Source: Streptomyces sp. NBC_00358 (GTDB taxonomy: Bacteria > Actinomycetota > Actinomycetes > Streptomycetales > Streptomycetaceae). From it: DNA of 64,000 bases. The stretch is from positions 1,860,001-1,924,000 of the forward strand of contig NZ_CP107976.1 of NCBI RefSeq assembly GCF_036099295.1, given 5' to 3'. The notes beneath the pieces were generated by a model. It worked only from the letters and a program-made list of their open reading frames with translations. It was not told the DNA's origin and did not search any database. The number at the start of each line of letters is the position of its first letter. Within the stretch, counting starts at the first letter, position 1. Shown in pieces: positions 42,956-52,333 of the stretch. The position numbers and the translations under genes are program-made.

Positions 42956-44272
42956 TCACTGAGCGGACAGCGCGTCCTGGACGGTCTGCATGAACTGCTC
43001 GGGGCTCACGCTTCCGCTGACCAGGCCCGCGGCGTTGGTCTGGCTGATCGTGGTGGCCTTGGTGCCGAACAGGGCCTCGAACCACAGGACGTTCTGCTTG
43101 GAGGCACTGATGGTGTCGCGCACCTGGGTAGTGACCTCGTTGGCGTCGCTGACCGGGGTGTTGACCTTGAAACCGGAGATCGAGCCGTGGTCCTTGAGCG
43201 CCTTGCTGCCGTAGTTCTTGGCGATGCAGGAGACCCAGGCGCCGGTGTTCTTGTCGAAGGACTTGGCGCTCAGGGTGATGCCGAGGCCGACGTTGGACGG
43301 GTACTGGTCGATGGAGCCCTTGCCGCCGGAGACGGCCGGGAAGGGCATGAAGCCGACGTTGTCCGCGCCGATCTTGTCCTGCTTGGCGTCCGAGATGTTC
43401 GCCAGTGCCCAGCTGCCCATGTAGAGCATGGCGGCCTTGCCGGTGAGGAACTGGTTCATGGCGGTGTCGTAGTCGATGGAGCCGACGCCCTTGCCGAAGT
43501 AGCCCTTCTTGCCGAGGGCGGCGATCTCGGTGGCGGCCTTGACGTACTGCGGGTCGGTCAGCTTCGCCTTGCCGTCGGCGACGTCCTTGAGCGCGTCCGG
43601 GCCGAGGCTGCGGTAGAGGTAGCCGCTGAGGAGGCGGGTGAGCGGCCAGCCCTGCTGACCGGAGGCGGAGAAGGGCTGGATGCCCTTGGCCTGGAGCTTG
43701 GCCGCTGAAGCGACCAGCTCGTCCCAAGTGCCGGGGACCTTCAGGCCGTTGGCCTCGAAGATCTTCTTGTTGTAGAAGACGCCCTCGATGTTGTACTCGT
43801 ACGGCAGGACCTCCAGCTTGCCGCCGTACAGTGCCTTGATCGTCGACACGGCGGCCGGCTCCAGCTGGTCGTCGACTCCCAGCTCCTTCAGCTTGGCTTC
43901 CAGGTCGGCGATCTTCCCCGACTTGGCGAGCTTCTGGGTGAGCGCGGGGGCGTTGCCCGCGGCGAACTGCACCGGCAGGGCGCCCTGCCCGGCGAGCAGT
44001 TGCAGCTTCTGGTCGAGGCTCGCCTGGGGAACGGTCTCCACCTTCAGGGGCAGCGCGTCGTTCGCGGACTTGCACGAGCCCTCGGAGAGGCTGGTCAGGG
44101 CCGTCTTGACGGTGGTGTTCTCGGTGACGCTGAGGTAGCTGAAGTTCTTCGGCGCCGCCGCGGTACCGCTCCCGCTGCCGCCGCAGGCGGTGGCGAGCAG
44201 GGCCATTGAGGCCGCGCCGGCCGTGAACAGACCCAGACGTGTGCGCCGAGCGCGGAACGTGCGAAGGGACAC
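42956..44272 (-). CDS. CUT1 sugar-binding lipoprotein
   Basis: A 438-residue lipoprotein. The signal RLGLFTAGAASMALLATACG has its lipobox cysteine near residue 30, followed by a glycine/serine linker. The sugar-binding fold shows GVFYNKKIFEANGLKVPGTW, FLTGKAAMLYMGSWALANIS and a C-terminal region with SVSPEQFMQTVQDALSAQ. GTG at 44272 has GGGAG at good spacing; the open frame to 44377 is less likely. It is the first gene of the operon with the two permeases and GH78, so the ligand is probably a rhamnose-containing glycoside. Confidence 0.9.
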   Translation of the reverse strand: MSLRTFRARRTRLGLFTAGAASMALLATACGGSGSGTAAAPKNFSYLSVTENTTVKTALTSLSEGSCKSANDALPLKVETVPQASLDQKLQLLAGQGALPVQFAAGNAPALTQKLAKSGKIADLEAKLKELGVDDQLEPAAVSTIKALYGGKLEVLPYEYNIEGVFYNKKIFEANGLKVPGTWDELVASAAKLQAKGIQPFSASGQQGWPLTRLLSGYLYRSLGPDALKDVADGKAKLTDPQYVKAATEIAALGKKGYFGKGVGSIDYDTAMNQFLTGKAAMLYMGSWALANISDAKQDKIGADNVGFMPFPAVSGGKGSIDQYPSNVGLGITLSAKSFDKNTGAWVSCIAKNYGSKALKDHGSISGFKVNTPVSDANEVTTQVRDTISASKQNVLWFEALFGTKATTISQTNAAGLVSGSVSPEQFMQTVQDALSAQ

Positions 44273-44481
44273 GGGTGACTCCCAGGGGTTGGAGAAGAAG
44301 CGAGATGTGAGGCGGAAGGACGGCGCCGAGAGCGACAGGCGGCCGCGCCACGCTGGAGTTCGTAAAACGTTCTCCATGTCGAGTGGGCAACACCCTGCAC
44401 CCGTCGCCCTACTCCGTCAAGACACGGAGCTGTAACACCAGGGATTTCAACCAGAGACTTGACGCTGGGCGTGTGACATCC

Positions 44482-44495
44482 TGTAAACCGTTACA
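44482..44495. promoter_or_regulatory. LacI-type operator TGTAA-N4-TTACA
   Basis: TGTAAACCGTTACA, an inverted repeat with five-base arms around a CG-containing centre, typical of LacI-family sites. It lies in the divergent control region between the importer/GH78 operon and the first LacI gene, 31 bases before the latter. Confidence 0.65.
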
Positions 44496-44525
44496 CCAAC
44501 GACCACGAGAACCGGAGTGCGGGCG

Positions 44526-45575
44526 ATGGACGGCGCTGCAGAACCCAGGCAGAACAAGCGCGTGACGATCACCGATGTCGCCCGGCACGCAGGCGTGTCC
44601 ATTGCGGCCGTGTCCAAGGTGCTCAACAACGCCTACGGGGTGAGCCCTGCCATGCACGAGAAGGTGCAGGCCGCGATCACCGCACTCGACTACCGCCCGC
44701 ACGCCGCCGCCCGTGGCATGCGCGGGCGGACCTACACCATCGGCGTCCTGCTGGACAACGTCCGCAACGCCTTCTTCGCCGACATCCTGGACGGCATCCG
44801 GGACGAGCTGCGCAGCTCCGATTACACCGTGCTGATCGGAGCGGCCGGGTTCGACGCGCAGGACCAGGCCCGCACCATCCGTTCCATGGTGGACCGCCAG
44901 ATGGACGGCCTGGTCCTCATCGCGCCGAGCACGCCCCGCCCGGAGGTCCTCGCCACCGCTGCGTCGACGCCCACGGTCGTGATCGGCCACGACGACGCCT
45001 CGGACAGCCATGATTCGGTCGTCGACGCCGACGATGTCGGCGCCGGCCTGGTGGTGGACCACCTGGTCTCCCTCGGCCACCGCGACATCGCCCTTGTCTC
45101 GGCGCCTGGAGCCAGGACGGGCCGGTGGAAGAGAACACCCGAGATCGTGCTCGCCTCCGGCTACATGGAGGCCATGCGACGGCACGGCCTCGCTGACCAC
45201 GCCCAGGTGCACCATGGCGCGTACTCCGACGATGGTGGTTTCAAAGCCGGTATGACCTTGTTGACCGCGGAACGCGCACCCACGGCCATCATGACCGGCG
45301 CCGACGTCGCGGCCCTGGGCATCTACCGCGCCGCCCACGAACTCGGCCTGCGCATCCCCGACGATCTCTCCCTCGTCGGCTACAACAACACGGCCCTCGC
45401 GGCCCTGGCCCCGGTCCAACTGACCAGCGTCGACCAGGCCGGACACACCATGGGCTCGACAGCCGCGCGCCTTCTCATCGAGAGAGTCGAAGGCCGCCGC
45501 GACCGGGCGATCCGCACCACCATGACTCCGCGCCTGGTCGTGCGGAAGAGCACGGCAACGCCAGGAGGCCGGTAG
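44526..45575 (+). CDS. LacI-family transcriptional regulator
   Basis: A 349-residue LacI protein. The helix-turn-helix and hinge are TITDVARHAGVSIAAVSKVL and YRPHAAARGMRG; the effector domain begins YTIGVLLDNVRNAFFADILD. The ATG at 44526 has GGAG eight bases upstream; GTG at 44517 is an alternative. It is divergent from the binding-protein/permease/GH78 operon and a LacI-type site lies between them, so it likely represses that operon. The next LacI gene starts three bases after its stop. Confidence 0.9.
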   Translation: MDGAAEPRQNKRVTITDVARHAGVSIAAVSKVLNNAYGVSPAMHEKVQAAITALDYRPHAAARGMRGRTYTIGVLLDNVRNAFFADILDGIRDELRSSDYTVLIGAAGFDAQDQARTIRSMVDRQMDGLVLIAPSTPRPEVLATAASTPTVVIGHDDASDSHDSVVDADDVGAGLVVDHLVSLGHRDIALVSAPGARTGRWKRTPEIVLASGYMEAMRRHGLADHAQVHHGAYSDDGGFKAGMTLLTAERAPTAIMTGADVAALGIYRAAHELGLRIPDDLSLVGYNNTALAALAPVQLTSVDQAGHTMGSTAARLLIERVEGRRDRAIRTTMTPRLVVRKSTATPGGR

Positions 45576-45578
45576 ACC

Positions 45579-46682
45579 GTGGAACGGACGATGCCCACCG
45601 TGCCCGTGGTCCGGCGCGAGCCACCGCGCCACCACACAGCAGCCGCCCGGGAAGCCAGAGCCCGGCGCAGAGTGGGTATCAAGGACGTGGCGCGGGAAGC
45701 CGGCGTCTCGCTCGGCACGGTGTCCAACGTCCTCAACCGCCCCGACATCGTCGCCGCGCCGACCCGGCAGCGGGTCCTGGACGTCATCGACGCCCTGGGA
45801 TACGTACGTTCGGACGGCGCGCGCCAGTTGCGCGGCTTCGCTTCCCGGCTCGTGGCCGTCTTGGTCCTCGACCTGGCCAATCCCTTCTTCACCGCACTGG
45901 CCGCCGGCGTGGAACAGGCCGCGCTCGAGGCCGACCTCGGGGTCATGGTGTGCACGGCCGGCCGAGGACCGGCCGACGAGGCCCGCCACCTTTCGCTGAT
46001 CACCTCGCACCAGGTCCGCGGCGCCGTCCTGGCCTCCGGAGACGGCACGGGGCGCAGGGTGGCGGGCTTCCGCCGCAACGGGGTGCCGTTCGTCATCGCG
46101 GACCAGAACGCCCCTCAGCCGGGGGCCTGTTCGGTCGGCATCGACGACGTCGCGGGAGGACAGGCCGCCGTGCGCCACCTGATCCAGCAGGGACACCGGT
46201 CGATCGGCTACGTCAGCGGACCCGACTGTCTCCAGCAGGTTCGGGACCGGCGCCGGGGAGCGGCCATCGCGGTCAACCTGGCCGGACTTCCGGCGGAGTC
46301 GCTTCGGGACCTGCCGTGCCCGGCGCTCACCGTGGGCGCCGGCAGGGACGCCGGGCACAGGATCCTCGGCCTCAGAAAGCGCCCCACCGCCGTCTTCTGC
46401 GCCAACGACCTGCTTGCACTCGGCGTGATGCAGGCGCTGTACGAGGCCGGCCTGCGGGTGCCGGAAGACATCGGAGTGGTGGGATACGACGACATCGAAT
46501 TCGCCGCGTCCGCCGTCGTTCCGCTCACGTCGGTACGACGCCCCGCTCTCGCATTGGGCCGCGAGGCAGGCCGACTGCTCCTCGAGGACACGGCCGAAGC
46601 CGCCACGCACGAACACACCCACGTGGTGCTGCAGCCGGAACTGGTCGTGCGCCGGTCGACCATGCGGACGCCGGCGCGGTGA
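45579..46682 (+). CDS. LacI-family transcriptional regulator, second of a tandem pair
   Basis: A 367-residue LacI protein with a basic, proline-rich N-terminal extension of about 32 residues before the helix-turn-helix (GIKDVAREAGVSLGTVSNVL). The effector domain has LVAVLVLDLANPFFTALAAG, FCANDLLALGVMQALYEAGL and IGVVGYDDIEFAASAVVPLT. It follows the first LacI gene by three bases, with AGGAGG inside the end of that gene, so the pair are co-transcribed. It is distinct in sequence from its neighbour. Convergent with the MFS gene, ten bases apart. Confidence 0.9.
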   Translation: MERTMPTVPVVRREPPRHHTAAAREARARRRVGIKDVAREAGVSLGTVSNVLNRPDIVAAPTRQRVLDVIDALGYVRSDGARQLRGFASRLVAVLVLDLANPFFTALAAGVEQAALEADLGVMVCTAGRGPADEARHLSLITSHQVRGAVLASGDGTGRRVAGFRRNGVPFVIADQNAPQPGACSVGIDDVAGGQAAVRHLIQQGHRSIGYVSGPDCLQQVRDRRRGAAIAVNLAGLPAESLRDLPCPALTVGAGRDAGHRILGLRKRPTAVFCANDLLALGVMQALYEAGLRVPEDIGVVGYDDIEFAASAVVPLTSVRRPALALGREAGRLLLEDTAEAATHEHTHVVLQPELVVRRSTMRTPAR

Positions 46683-46692
46683 CCCGAGTGAG

Positions 46693-47919
46693 TCAGATGC
46701 TTTCGGGAACATGCTGGGGCAGCGTCTTCGGTGATCGGCGGGTCAGGGGAAGCAGCGCGGCCGAGACCAGCATCGTGAGCAGGCCGAGCAGCACGACGGC
46801 CGAGGCCAGCGTGCCCAGCATGCCCTTGGCGGCCAGCAGGGCGAGCGGGCAGGCGAATTCACCCAGGAAGAAGGCCGCCGTCCACAGCCCGGTGCCACGC
46901 CCGCGGTCGGCGAAATCGAGCCGGGACAGCGCCAGCGTCAGCAGGGAGGGAAGAAGCAGCCCCGTACCGACGCAGTTGACGACGGCGCCGACGATGACAA
47001 GGGCGACGTGGTCCGTCGCCCCCATCAGCAGAAAGCCCACGGCGCACAGGAGGAAGAGGGCCGGCATTCGGCGGCGTGGCCGATCGGTGAGCCTGGTGAA
47101 GAGTACAGAGCCCAGGACGGTGGCCGCGCTGGCCAGCGCCGTGACCGCACCCACCACTCCGGTGGACCGCACGCCCAGGTCGTCCATGAGATACGCCATC
47201 TCCACGGGCACGGTGTAGAAGACCATCGCGCCGAAGACGGTCAGCAGACAGATCCCCGCCATGCGCCGCAGCGGGAAGGGGTGTTGGCCGGCTGTTGCCG
47301 GCTCAGCCGTCGGATTCGGAGTGGGCAGCACCCTGGCCATGGCCGGAGCGAGCAGCAGGCCGACGGCGTACAGCCAGAAGGGCGCCCTCCAGCCGATCGA
47401 ACCGAGGGCCCCGCCAAGGACGAAGAAGAGTGTGGCGGACGCCGATGCGCACATGGTCTGCAGGGCGAGGTACCGGTCACGGGTCCGTCCGCTGTAGTAG
47501 TCGCCGATCAGCGTGGTGCAGCACGTCATGATGGCCGCTTCGGCGACGCCCACCAGGACACGGCTGAGCAGGATGCCCACGAGCGAGCCCAGCCACAGTG
47601 GGGCGGTGCCGAACAGCGCGTACAGCACGGTGGCTACGACCAGCAGGCGCTTGCGGCCGAGCCGGTCGACGAGAACACCGGCGAACGGGGCGAGCACGGC
47701 CAGGGAGAGGGCCGGGACGGTGAGCACGAGCGGGACGAGAGCGGCACTGCCCGGGACGTGCTGGAAGGCGTCCTGCATGCGTGGCAGGACCGGAGCGATG
47801 AGGACAGCTCCCAGGATCGGCAGGCAGCTGCCGGCCATCAGCAGCACGGCGGGCAGCCTGCCCCAGACGGCCGGGTCCCCCGTACGTTCGTGGGCGGGCA
47901 GGGCGGCGGAAGCGGGCAT
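46693..47919 (-). CDS. MFS transporter
   Basis: A 408-residue major facilitator protein with about twelve hydrophobic segments. The loop 2-3 motif is GVLVDRLGRKRLLVV, and PVLPRMQDAF in the first loop is typical of DHA1-like or aromatic-acid carriers. The ATG at 47919 follows an N-terminus without homology. It is downstream of the LysR gene on the same strand (258-base gap) and next to the aromatic catabolic cluster, so uptake or export of that substrate is the likely job. Confidence 0.85.
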   Translation of the reverse strand: MPASAALPAHERTGDPAVWGRLPAVLLMAGSCLPILGAVLIAPVLPRMQDAFQHVPGSAALVPLVLTVPALSLAVLAPFAGVLVDRLGRKRLLVVATVLYALFGTAPLWLGSLVGILLSRVLVGVAEAAIMTCCTTLIGDYYSGRTRDRYLALQTMCASASATLFFVLGGALGSIGWRAPFWLYAVGLLLAPAMARVLPTPNPTAEPATAGQHPFPLRRMAGICLLTVFGAMVFYTVPVEMAYLMDDLGVRSTGVVGAVTALASAATVLGSVLFTRLTDRPRRRMPALFLLCAVGFLLMGATDHVALVIVGAVVNCVGTGLLLPSLLTLALSRLDFADRGRGTGLWTAAFFLGEFACPLALLAAKGMLGTLASAVVLLGLLTMLVSAALLPLTRRSPKTLPQHVPESI

Positions 47920-48177
47920 GGCGGCACTCCGTGGGACGTGAGGAGGGGAGGAGCGCCGTGTAGCGGACCGGGCCGGACGGGCTGTGCGGGCGGCCCCCGC
48001 AGTCGGCTCACGGGCGCGGTGGTGTCCCACGACTATGCGTTCCGGGTCTCGGCCTGCCCACCCCTCACGTCATCCAAGTTGCCGATGCCTTCGATCCATC
48101 GTGTGGATAGTGATGTCGTTGGCTGCGTCGGGCTTCAGCGACTTCCCGCCCGGTGGCCGCTACAGCCGGCTCGCCGC

Positions 48178-49089
48178 TCAGCCCCGGGAGCCTAGACGGG
48201 CTCCGACGCGCGCGGCGGTCTCACGCAGCCAGATGTGTGCCGCGTCATGCGTGTGCACCGGGTGCCACCACAGTGCCTCTCTCAGCGGTACGGCTTCGTA
48301 GGGCGGCTCCACCACCTTGACGGCGGCGATGGGTTGCATCATGCGGGCCATCCGCGCCTGGACCAGTGCGATGCGCCGGGTTCCCGCGACCAGCAGCGGC
48401 AGCGACTGGAAGCTGTCGACGGAGACTTCGACCCGCGGTTCGATCCCCAGCATGCCGAGCTGGCGTACCGCTGGGGCGTCGTACGTTCGCTGGTACGTCA
48501 CCCAGGGAAGCCGGGCAAGGTCCTTGCGGGTGAGCCGGTCGTCGACGCTCGGGTGGTCCCGCGCGACGAGAAAGACCCAGCGGTCGTCATAGAGGTCGGT
48601 GGCGGGGAAGTCGCTGATGACGCCGTGCGGCATGAACAGACCGTCGCTGGCGCTCAGCAGGGTGGCGGTGTCGTCCACCACGGTCGTCGGGGTCTGGGAG
48701 AAGCGCAGCCGGATCCCGGGAGCCTCCTCATGGATCACGCGAGCCAGCTCGGTGCCGAAGATCGCCACGGCGTAGTCGGACGCCACCAGCTTGAATTCCC
48801 GGTTCTCCTTGGCCGGGTCGAAGTAGGCCTGGCTGGCGAAGAGGCGTTCCAGCACGTCATAGGCGGTCGAGGTCCGGTCCAGAAGGACCTGCCCCAGCGC
48901 GGTCAGCTCGTAGTGGCCGCCGACGCGGGCGAGCAGGTCGTCGTCGAAGTGCCGGCGCAGCCGGGAGAGGGCAGCGCTCATCGCCGGCTGACTGAGGCCG
49001 ACACGCTGCCCGGCACGGGTGACGTTGCGCTCCTCCAGCAGGGCGCGCAGAGCGACGACGAGGTTGAGATCCAAGCGGGCCAGGTTCAT
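48178..49089 (-). CDS. LysR-family transcriptional regulator (NodD-like)
   Basis: A 303-residue LysR protein. The helix-turn-helix is RNVTRAGQRVGLSQPAMSAA with LSRLRRHFDDDLLAR, followed by the effector domain (FKLVASDYAVAIFGTELARV, then LPWVTYQRTYDAPAVRQLG). It is of the NodD/NahR subgroup that responds to aromatic compounds. The ATG at 49089 has an AGAGGGA site. It is divergent from the FAA-hydrolase operon; an ATC-N9-GAT box lies between them. Most likely the activator of that operon. Confidence 0.92.
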   Translation of the reverse strand: MNLARLDLNLVVALRALLEERNVTRAGQRVGLSQPAMSAALSRLRRHFDDDLLARVGGHYELTALGQVLLDRTSTAYDVLERLFASQAYFDPAKENREFKLVASDYAVAIFGTELARVIHEEAPGIRLRFSQTPTTVVDDTATLLSASDGLFMPHGVISDFPATDLYDDRWVFLVARDHPSVDDRLTRKDLARLPWVTYQRTYDAPAVRQLGMLGIEPRVEVSVDSFQSLPLLVAGTRRIALVQARMARMMQPIAAVKVVEPPYEAVPLREALWWHPVHTHDAAHIWLRETAARVGARLGSRG

Positions 49090-49125
49090 GAAAGTCCCTC
49101 TACAGAGCGATGCCGACCCGGAGCA

Positions 49126-49140
49126 ATCCATGACATGGAT
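49126..49140. promoter_or_regulatory. LysR box ATC-N9-GAT
   Basis: ATCCATGACATGGAT is a perfect 7-bp inverted repeat around a central A and fits both T-N11-A and the NodD-type ATC-N9-GAT rule. It is 37 bases from the LysR start and 76 bases from the operon start. Confidence 0.8.
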
Positions 49141-49215
49141 GGAGGTCATCCACAGAATCGATTTCCCTGATCAGTGGTGCGGGGTCCAGATTAGTCCCAC
49201 CGCAATCAGGAGGAC

Positions 49216-50217
49216 ATGTCCGTGAAACCTGAATCCGCGTCCGCACTCTTCGCCGGACCTTTCGCCCTCGCGACTCTCTCGGCCCCCGACGGGCCCCGCT
49301 TCCCCGCTCTCGTCATGCCGGACGGCAACGCTCTCGACCTTCGGGCCGCACTGGGTGACGAACAGCTGACCGTGCTGAGCCTGCTGGATCGCTGGGACAA
49401 GGCCCTGCCACAGCTGCGTGCCCTGGCCGCCGACACCGGCGTCAGCCGCACGCCGATCACGGACTATCACGTCCATGCCCCGGTCGAACCGCGCCAGGTC
49501 TTCCAGTCGGGTGCGAACTACCGGCAGCACGTGATCGACCTGCACGTCGCCCACCGTGCCCCCGGCGATGACCGGTCCGAGGCCGAACGGCGAGCGGAAG
49601 CGGCCGAGATCATGGACCGGCGAGCTACCGAGGACCTGCCGTACGTGTTCATCGGCCTGCCCAGTGCGATCACGGGTCCCTACGACGACGTCGTGCTGCC
49701 CGCCTGGGCCGAGAAGCCGGACTGGGAACTGGAACTGGCGGTCGTGATCGGCCGCCCCGCGTACCAGGTGTCCGTCGCGGAGGCATCCGCGCACATCGCG
49801 GGCTACACGATCGCCAACGATCTGACCGACCGGTCGACCGTCTTCCGCAGGGACATGCCGCAGATCGGCACCGACTGGCTGCGCAGCAAGAACGCGCCCG
49901 GCTTCACACCGCTCGGCCCGTGGATCGTGCCCGCCGAGTCCATCGCCGACCCTGACGACCTGCGTGTGACGCTGAAGCTCAACGGCGAAACCATGCAGGA
50001 CGAGTCCACCAAGGACATGATCTTCAAGGTCGCGCGGATGGTGTCGTACGCCTCGCGGACGGCGCATCTCCTCCCGGGTGATCTTGTGCTCACGGGCAGC
50101 CCGGCCGGCAACGGCATGCACTGGGGCCGCCTTCTGCGCGACGGCGATGTGATGGAGGGCTCGGTCACCGGGCTCGGCGTCCAGAGCACCCGATGTGTGG
50201 CGGAGGCGAAGGCATGA
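49216..50217 (+). CDS. Fumarylacetoacetate hydrolase (FAA) family protein
   Basis: A 333-residue FAA-fold enzyme. The metal-binding acidic residues lie in DWELELAVVIGRPAY and the following IANDLTDR, with KNAPGFTPLGPWIVP and DLVLTGSPAGNGMHWGR near the C-terminus. FAA enzymes hydrolyse or decarboxylate 2-oxo acids at the end of aromatic ring-cleavage pathways. It is the first gene of the plus-strand operon, and its stop overlaps the start of the cyclase gene (ATGA). Exact reaction unknown. Confidence 0.88.
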   Translation: MSVKPESASALFAGPFALATLSAPDGPRFPALVMPDGNALDLRAALGDEQLTVLSLLDRWDKALPQLRALAADTGVSRTPITDYHVHAPVEPRQVFQSGANYRQHVIDLHVAHRAPGDDRSEAERRAEAAEIMDRRATEDLPYVFIGLPSAITGPYDDVVLPAWAEKPDWELELAVVIGRPAYQVSVAEASAHIAGYTIANDLTDRSTVFRRDMPQIGTDWLRSKNAPGFTPLGPWIVPAESIADPDDLRVTLKLNGETMQDESTKDMIFKVARMVSYASRTAHLLPGDLVLTGSPAGNGMHWGRLLRDGDVMEGSVTGLGVQSTRCVAEAKA

Positions 50218-51179
50218 CGGCCGTCGATCCCCGCGATCCGGAAGGCGCGATCGCGCTGGCGGCCAAGACGTACTCCAACTGGGGCCGCTGGGGCGAGGAC
50301 GACCGGCTCGGCACACTGAACTTCCTGGACGAGGGGAAGCGCCGCGAAGGTGCCGGTCTCGTCCGGCGCGGGACCAGCTTCTCCCTGTCGCAGTCCTTCG
50401 ACATGAACGGCCCGCAGAAGGGCTGGCGGCGGCGCACCAACCCGGTGCACACCATGCTGGACACCGGCACCGACGCCGCGCTCGGCCACCAGGGCTTCCC
50501 GCACGGCATCGGCGGCGCCGACGACGTGATCGCCATGCCGCTCCAGTGCTCCACGCAATGGGACGGGCTCGGGCACATCTTCGATCACGGCAAGGCATGG
50601 AACGGCCGTGCGGCCGAGAAGGTCGTCACCTCCGACGGCGACCTGGTCACCGGCATCGAGCACATGGCTCCCCATGTCGCCGGACGCGGCGTGCTCCTGG
50701 ACGTGGGACGGGTCGTGGGCACCGCCGGCGAGCTGCCCGACGGATTCGCCATCACCGAGGAGCACCTGGCCGCCACCGCGGAAGCGCACGGCGTGAGCGT
50801 GGGACGCGGTGACATCGTGCTGATACGCACCGGTCAACTGACCCGCGTACGCCGAGACGGGTGGGGCGACTACGCCGGCGGACCCGCGCCGGGGCTTTCC
50901 TTCACCACGGCCGGCTGGCTCCACGGCACCGAGATCGCGGCGATCGCCACGGACACCTGGGGCTTCGAGGTCCGTCCCAACGAGTTCGAGAACGCCTTCC
51001 AGCCCCTGCACCAGGTCGCGATACCCAATATCGGCCTCCTCATCGGGGAGATGTGGGACCTGGAAGCCCTGGCCGAGGACTGCGCGGCGGACGGAGTGTA
51101 CGAGTTCCTGCTCGCCGCCGCGCCCCTGCGCATCACCGGCGCTGTCGGTTCCCCCGTCAACCCGATCGCGATCAAGTGA
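50214..51179 (+). CDS. Cyclase-family (kynurenine formamidase-like) metal hydrolase
   Basis: A 321-residue protein of the cyclase family PF04199. The metal motif appears as QCSTQWDGLGHIFDHGKAWN (usually HxGTHxDxPxH; here the first histidine region is altered to STQWDGLGH). GRGDIVLIRTGQLTRVR and GFEVRPNEFENAFQPLHQVA are also typical. Members hydrolyse cyclic amides, formamides or lactones (kynurenine formamidase, isatin hydrolase). The ATG lies inside the stop of the previous gene with GGAGG upstream. A ring-opening or N-formyl-removing step in the pathway is inferred. Confidence 0.82.
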   Translation: MTAVDPRDPEGAIALAAKTYSNWGRWGEDDRLGTLNFLDEGKRREGAGLVRRGTSFSLSQSFDMNGPQKGWRRRTNPVHTMLDTGTDAALGHQGFPHGIGGADDVIAMPLQCSTQWDGLGHIFDHGKAWNGRAAEKVVTSDGDLVTGIEHMAPHVAGRGVLLDVGRVVGTAGELPDGFAITEEHLAATAEAHGVSVGRGDIVLIRTGQLTRVRRDGWGDYAGGPAPGLSFTTAGWLHGTEIAAIATDTWGFEVRPNEFENAFQPLHQVAIPNIGLLIGEMWDLEALAEDCAADGVYEFLLAAAPLRITGAVGSPVNPIAIK

Positions 51180-51202
51180 CGCGCTCAGCAAGGGAGTCCT
51201 CC

Positions 51203-52333
51203 ATGAGCACAGCCCGCACGGTCCTGGTGATCGGTGGTGGCGCTGCCGGAAACGCCATGACCATTCTGCTGCGCCGGGCCGGTCTGACCGTCGACCTGAT
51301 CGAGGCGAGGGACGACTGGAACGCCACCGCCGGTTCAGGCATCACCCTGCAGGGCAACGCCTTGCGTGTGCTGCGCGAACTGGGCGTGTGGGAGGAGGTC
51401 AGCGCGTCCGGTTTCGGTTTCGGATCCGTCGGCATCACCGCTCCCGACGGAACGGTCCTGCACGTCGCACGCGACATTCGAACCGGTGGCGACGACCTGC
51501 CCGCCACCGTCGGCATGCAGCGCCCGAGGCTGCAGCGCATCCTGATCGACGCCGTCCGTGCCAGCGGCGCGTCGGTGCGCCTCGGCACCCGGGTCGAGCA
51601 GTTGGAGCAGGACGGCACAGGGGTGAGCGCGCGCTTCACCGACGGCACCGAGGGCCGCTACGACCTGGTGATCGCCGCCGACGGACTGGGTTCCACCACC
51701 CGTGCGGCCATCGGCATCACCGCCAAGCCGGAACCCACCGGCATGGCCATCTGGCGCGTCGCCGTCCCCCGGCCGGCCGGCGTCACCCGCACGGATCTCG
51801 CCTACGGCGGTCCGGCCTACATCGCGGGTTACTGTCCGACGAGCGACACCACGATCTACGCCTACGTGGTCGAGGCCAATCGCGACCGGGCGTCGATCCC
51901 GCCGGAGTCCTACGCCGACGAGATGCGGGGCCTCGCCGCCGCCTACGGGGGATTCTGGCCGGAGATCACCGAGCACATCACCGATCCGGCGAAGGTCAAC
52001 TACACCTGGTTCGACCGGATGCTGGTCGAGGGCTCCTGGCACCGGGGCCGCGTGGTCCTCGTCGGCGACGCCGCCCACTGCTGTCCGCCCACCCTCGCGC
52101 AGGGCGCCGCCCTGTCCCTGGAAGACGCGTGGGTGCTCTCGCGTCTGCTGACCAGCGCCGAGGTCTGGGACGACGCGCTCTTCCAGGCGTACTACGACCG
52201 GCGTATCACCCGCGTCCGTCCGGTGGTCGAGGCGTCCGTGCAGATCGGGCAGTGGCAGCTCGACGGCGTACGCGACGCGGACGTACCCGGTCTGATGGGC
52301 CGCACGATGACGATGCTCAGGGAGCTGCCGTGA
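51203..52333 (+). CDS. FAD-dependent aromatic-ring monooxygenase
   Basis: A 376-residue flavoprotein hydroxylase of the UbiH/PHBH type. The dinucleotide motif is VIGGGAAGNAMTILLRRAGL, the DG motif is DLVIAADGLGSTTR, and the FAD ribityl motif is GRVVLVGDAAHCCPPTLAQG. It hydroxylates an aromatic ring with NAD(P)H and oxygen, preparing it for cleavage. The ATG at 51203 is 24 bases after the cyclase stop, with GGGAG upstream. Its stop overlaps the GTG of the amidohydrolase gene. Confidence 0.9.
   Translation: MSTARTVLVIGGGAAGNAMTILLRRAGLTVDLIEARDDWNATAGSGITLQGNALRVLRELGVWEEVSASGFGFGSVGITAPDGTVLHVARDIRTGGDDLPATVGMQRPRLQRILIDAVRASGASVRLGTRVEQLEQDGTGVSARFTDGTEGRYDLVIAADGLGSTTRAAIGITAKPEPTGMAIWRVAVPRPAGVTRTDLAYGGPAYIAGYCPTSDTTIYAYVVEANRDRASIPPESYADEMRGLAAAYGGFWPEITEHITDPAKVNYTWFDRMLVEGSWHRGRVVLVGDAAHCCPPTLAQGAALSLEDAWVLSRLLTSAEVWDDALFQAYYDRRITRVRPVVEASVQIGQWQLDGVRDADVPGLMGRTMTMLRELP

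Noticed and set aside
42933..44393. 486-codon frame overlapping the CUT1 binding-protein gene on the same strand
   Set aside because: Arginine/glutamine-rich out-of-frame translation of a clear lipoprotein gene.
34090..46682. Secondary-metabolite gene cluster
   Set aside because: No synthase, NRPS or terpene genes; the P450 and hydrolases are better explained by catabolism.
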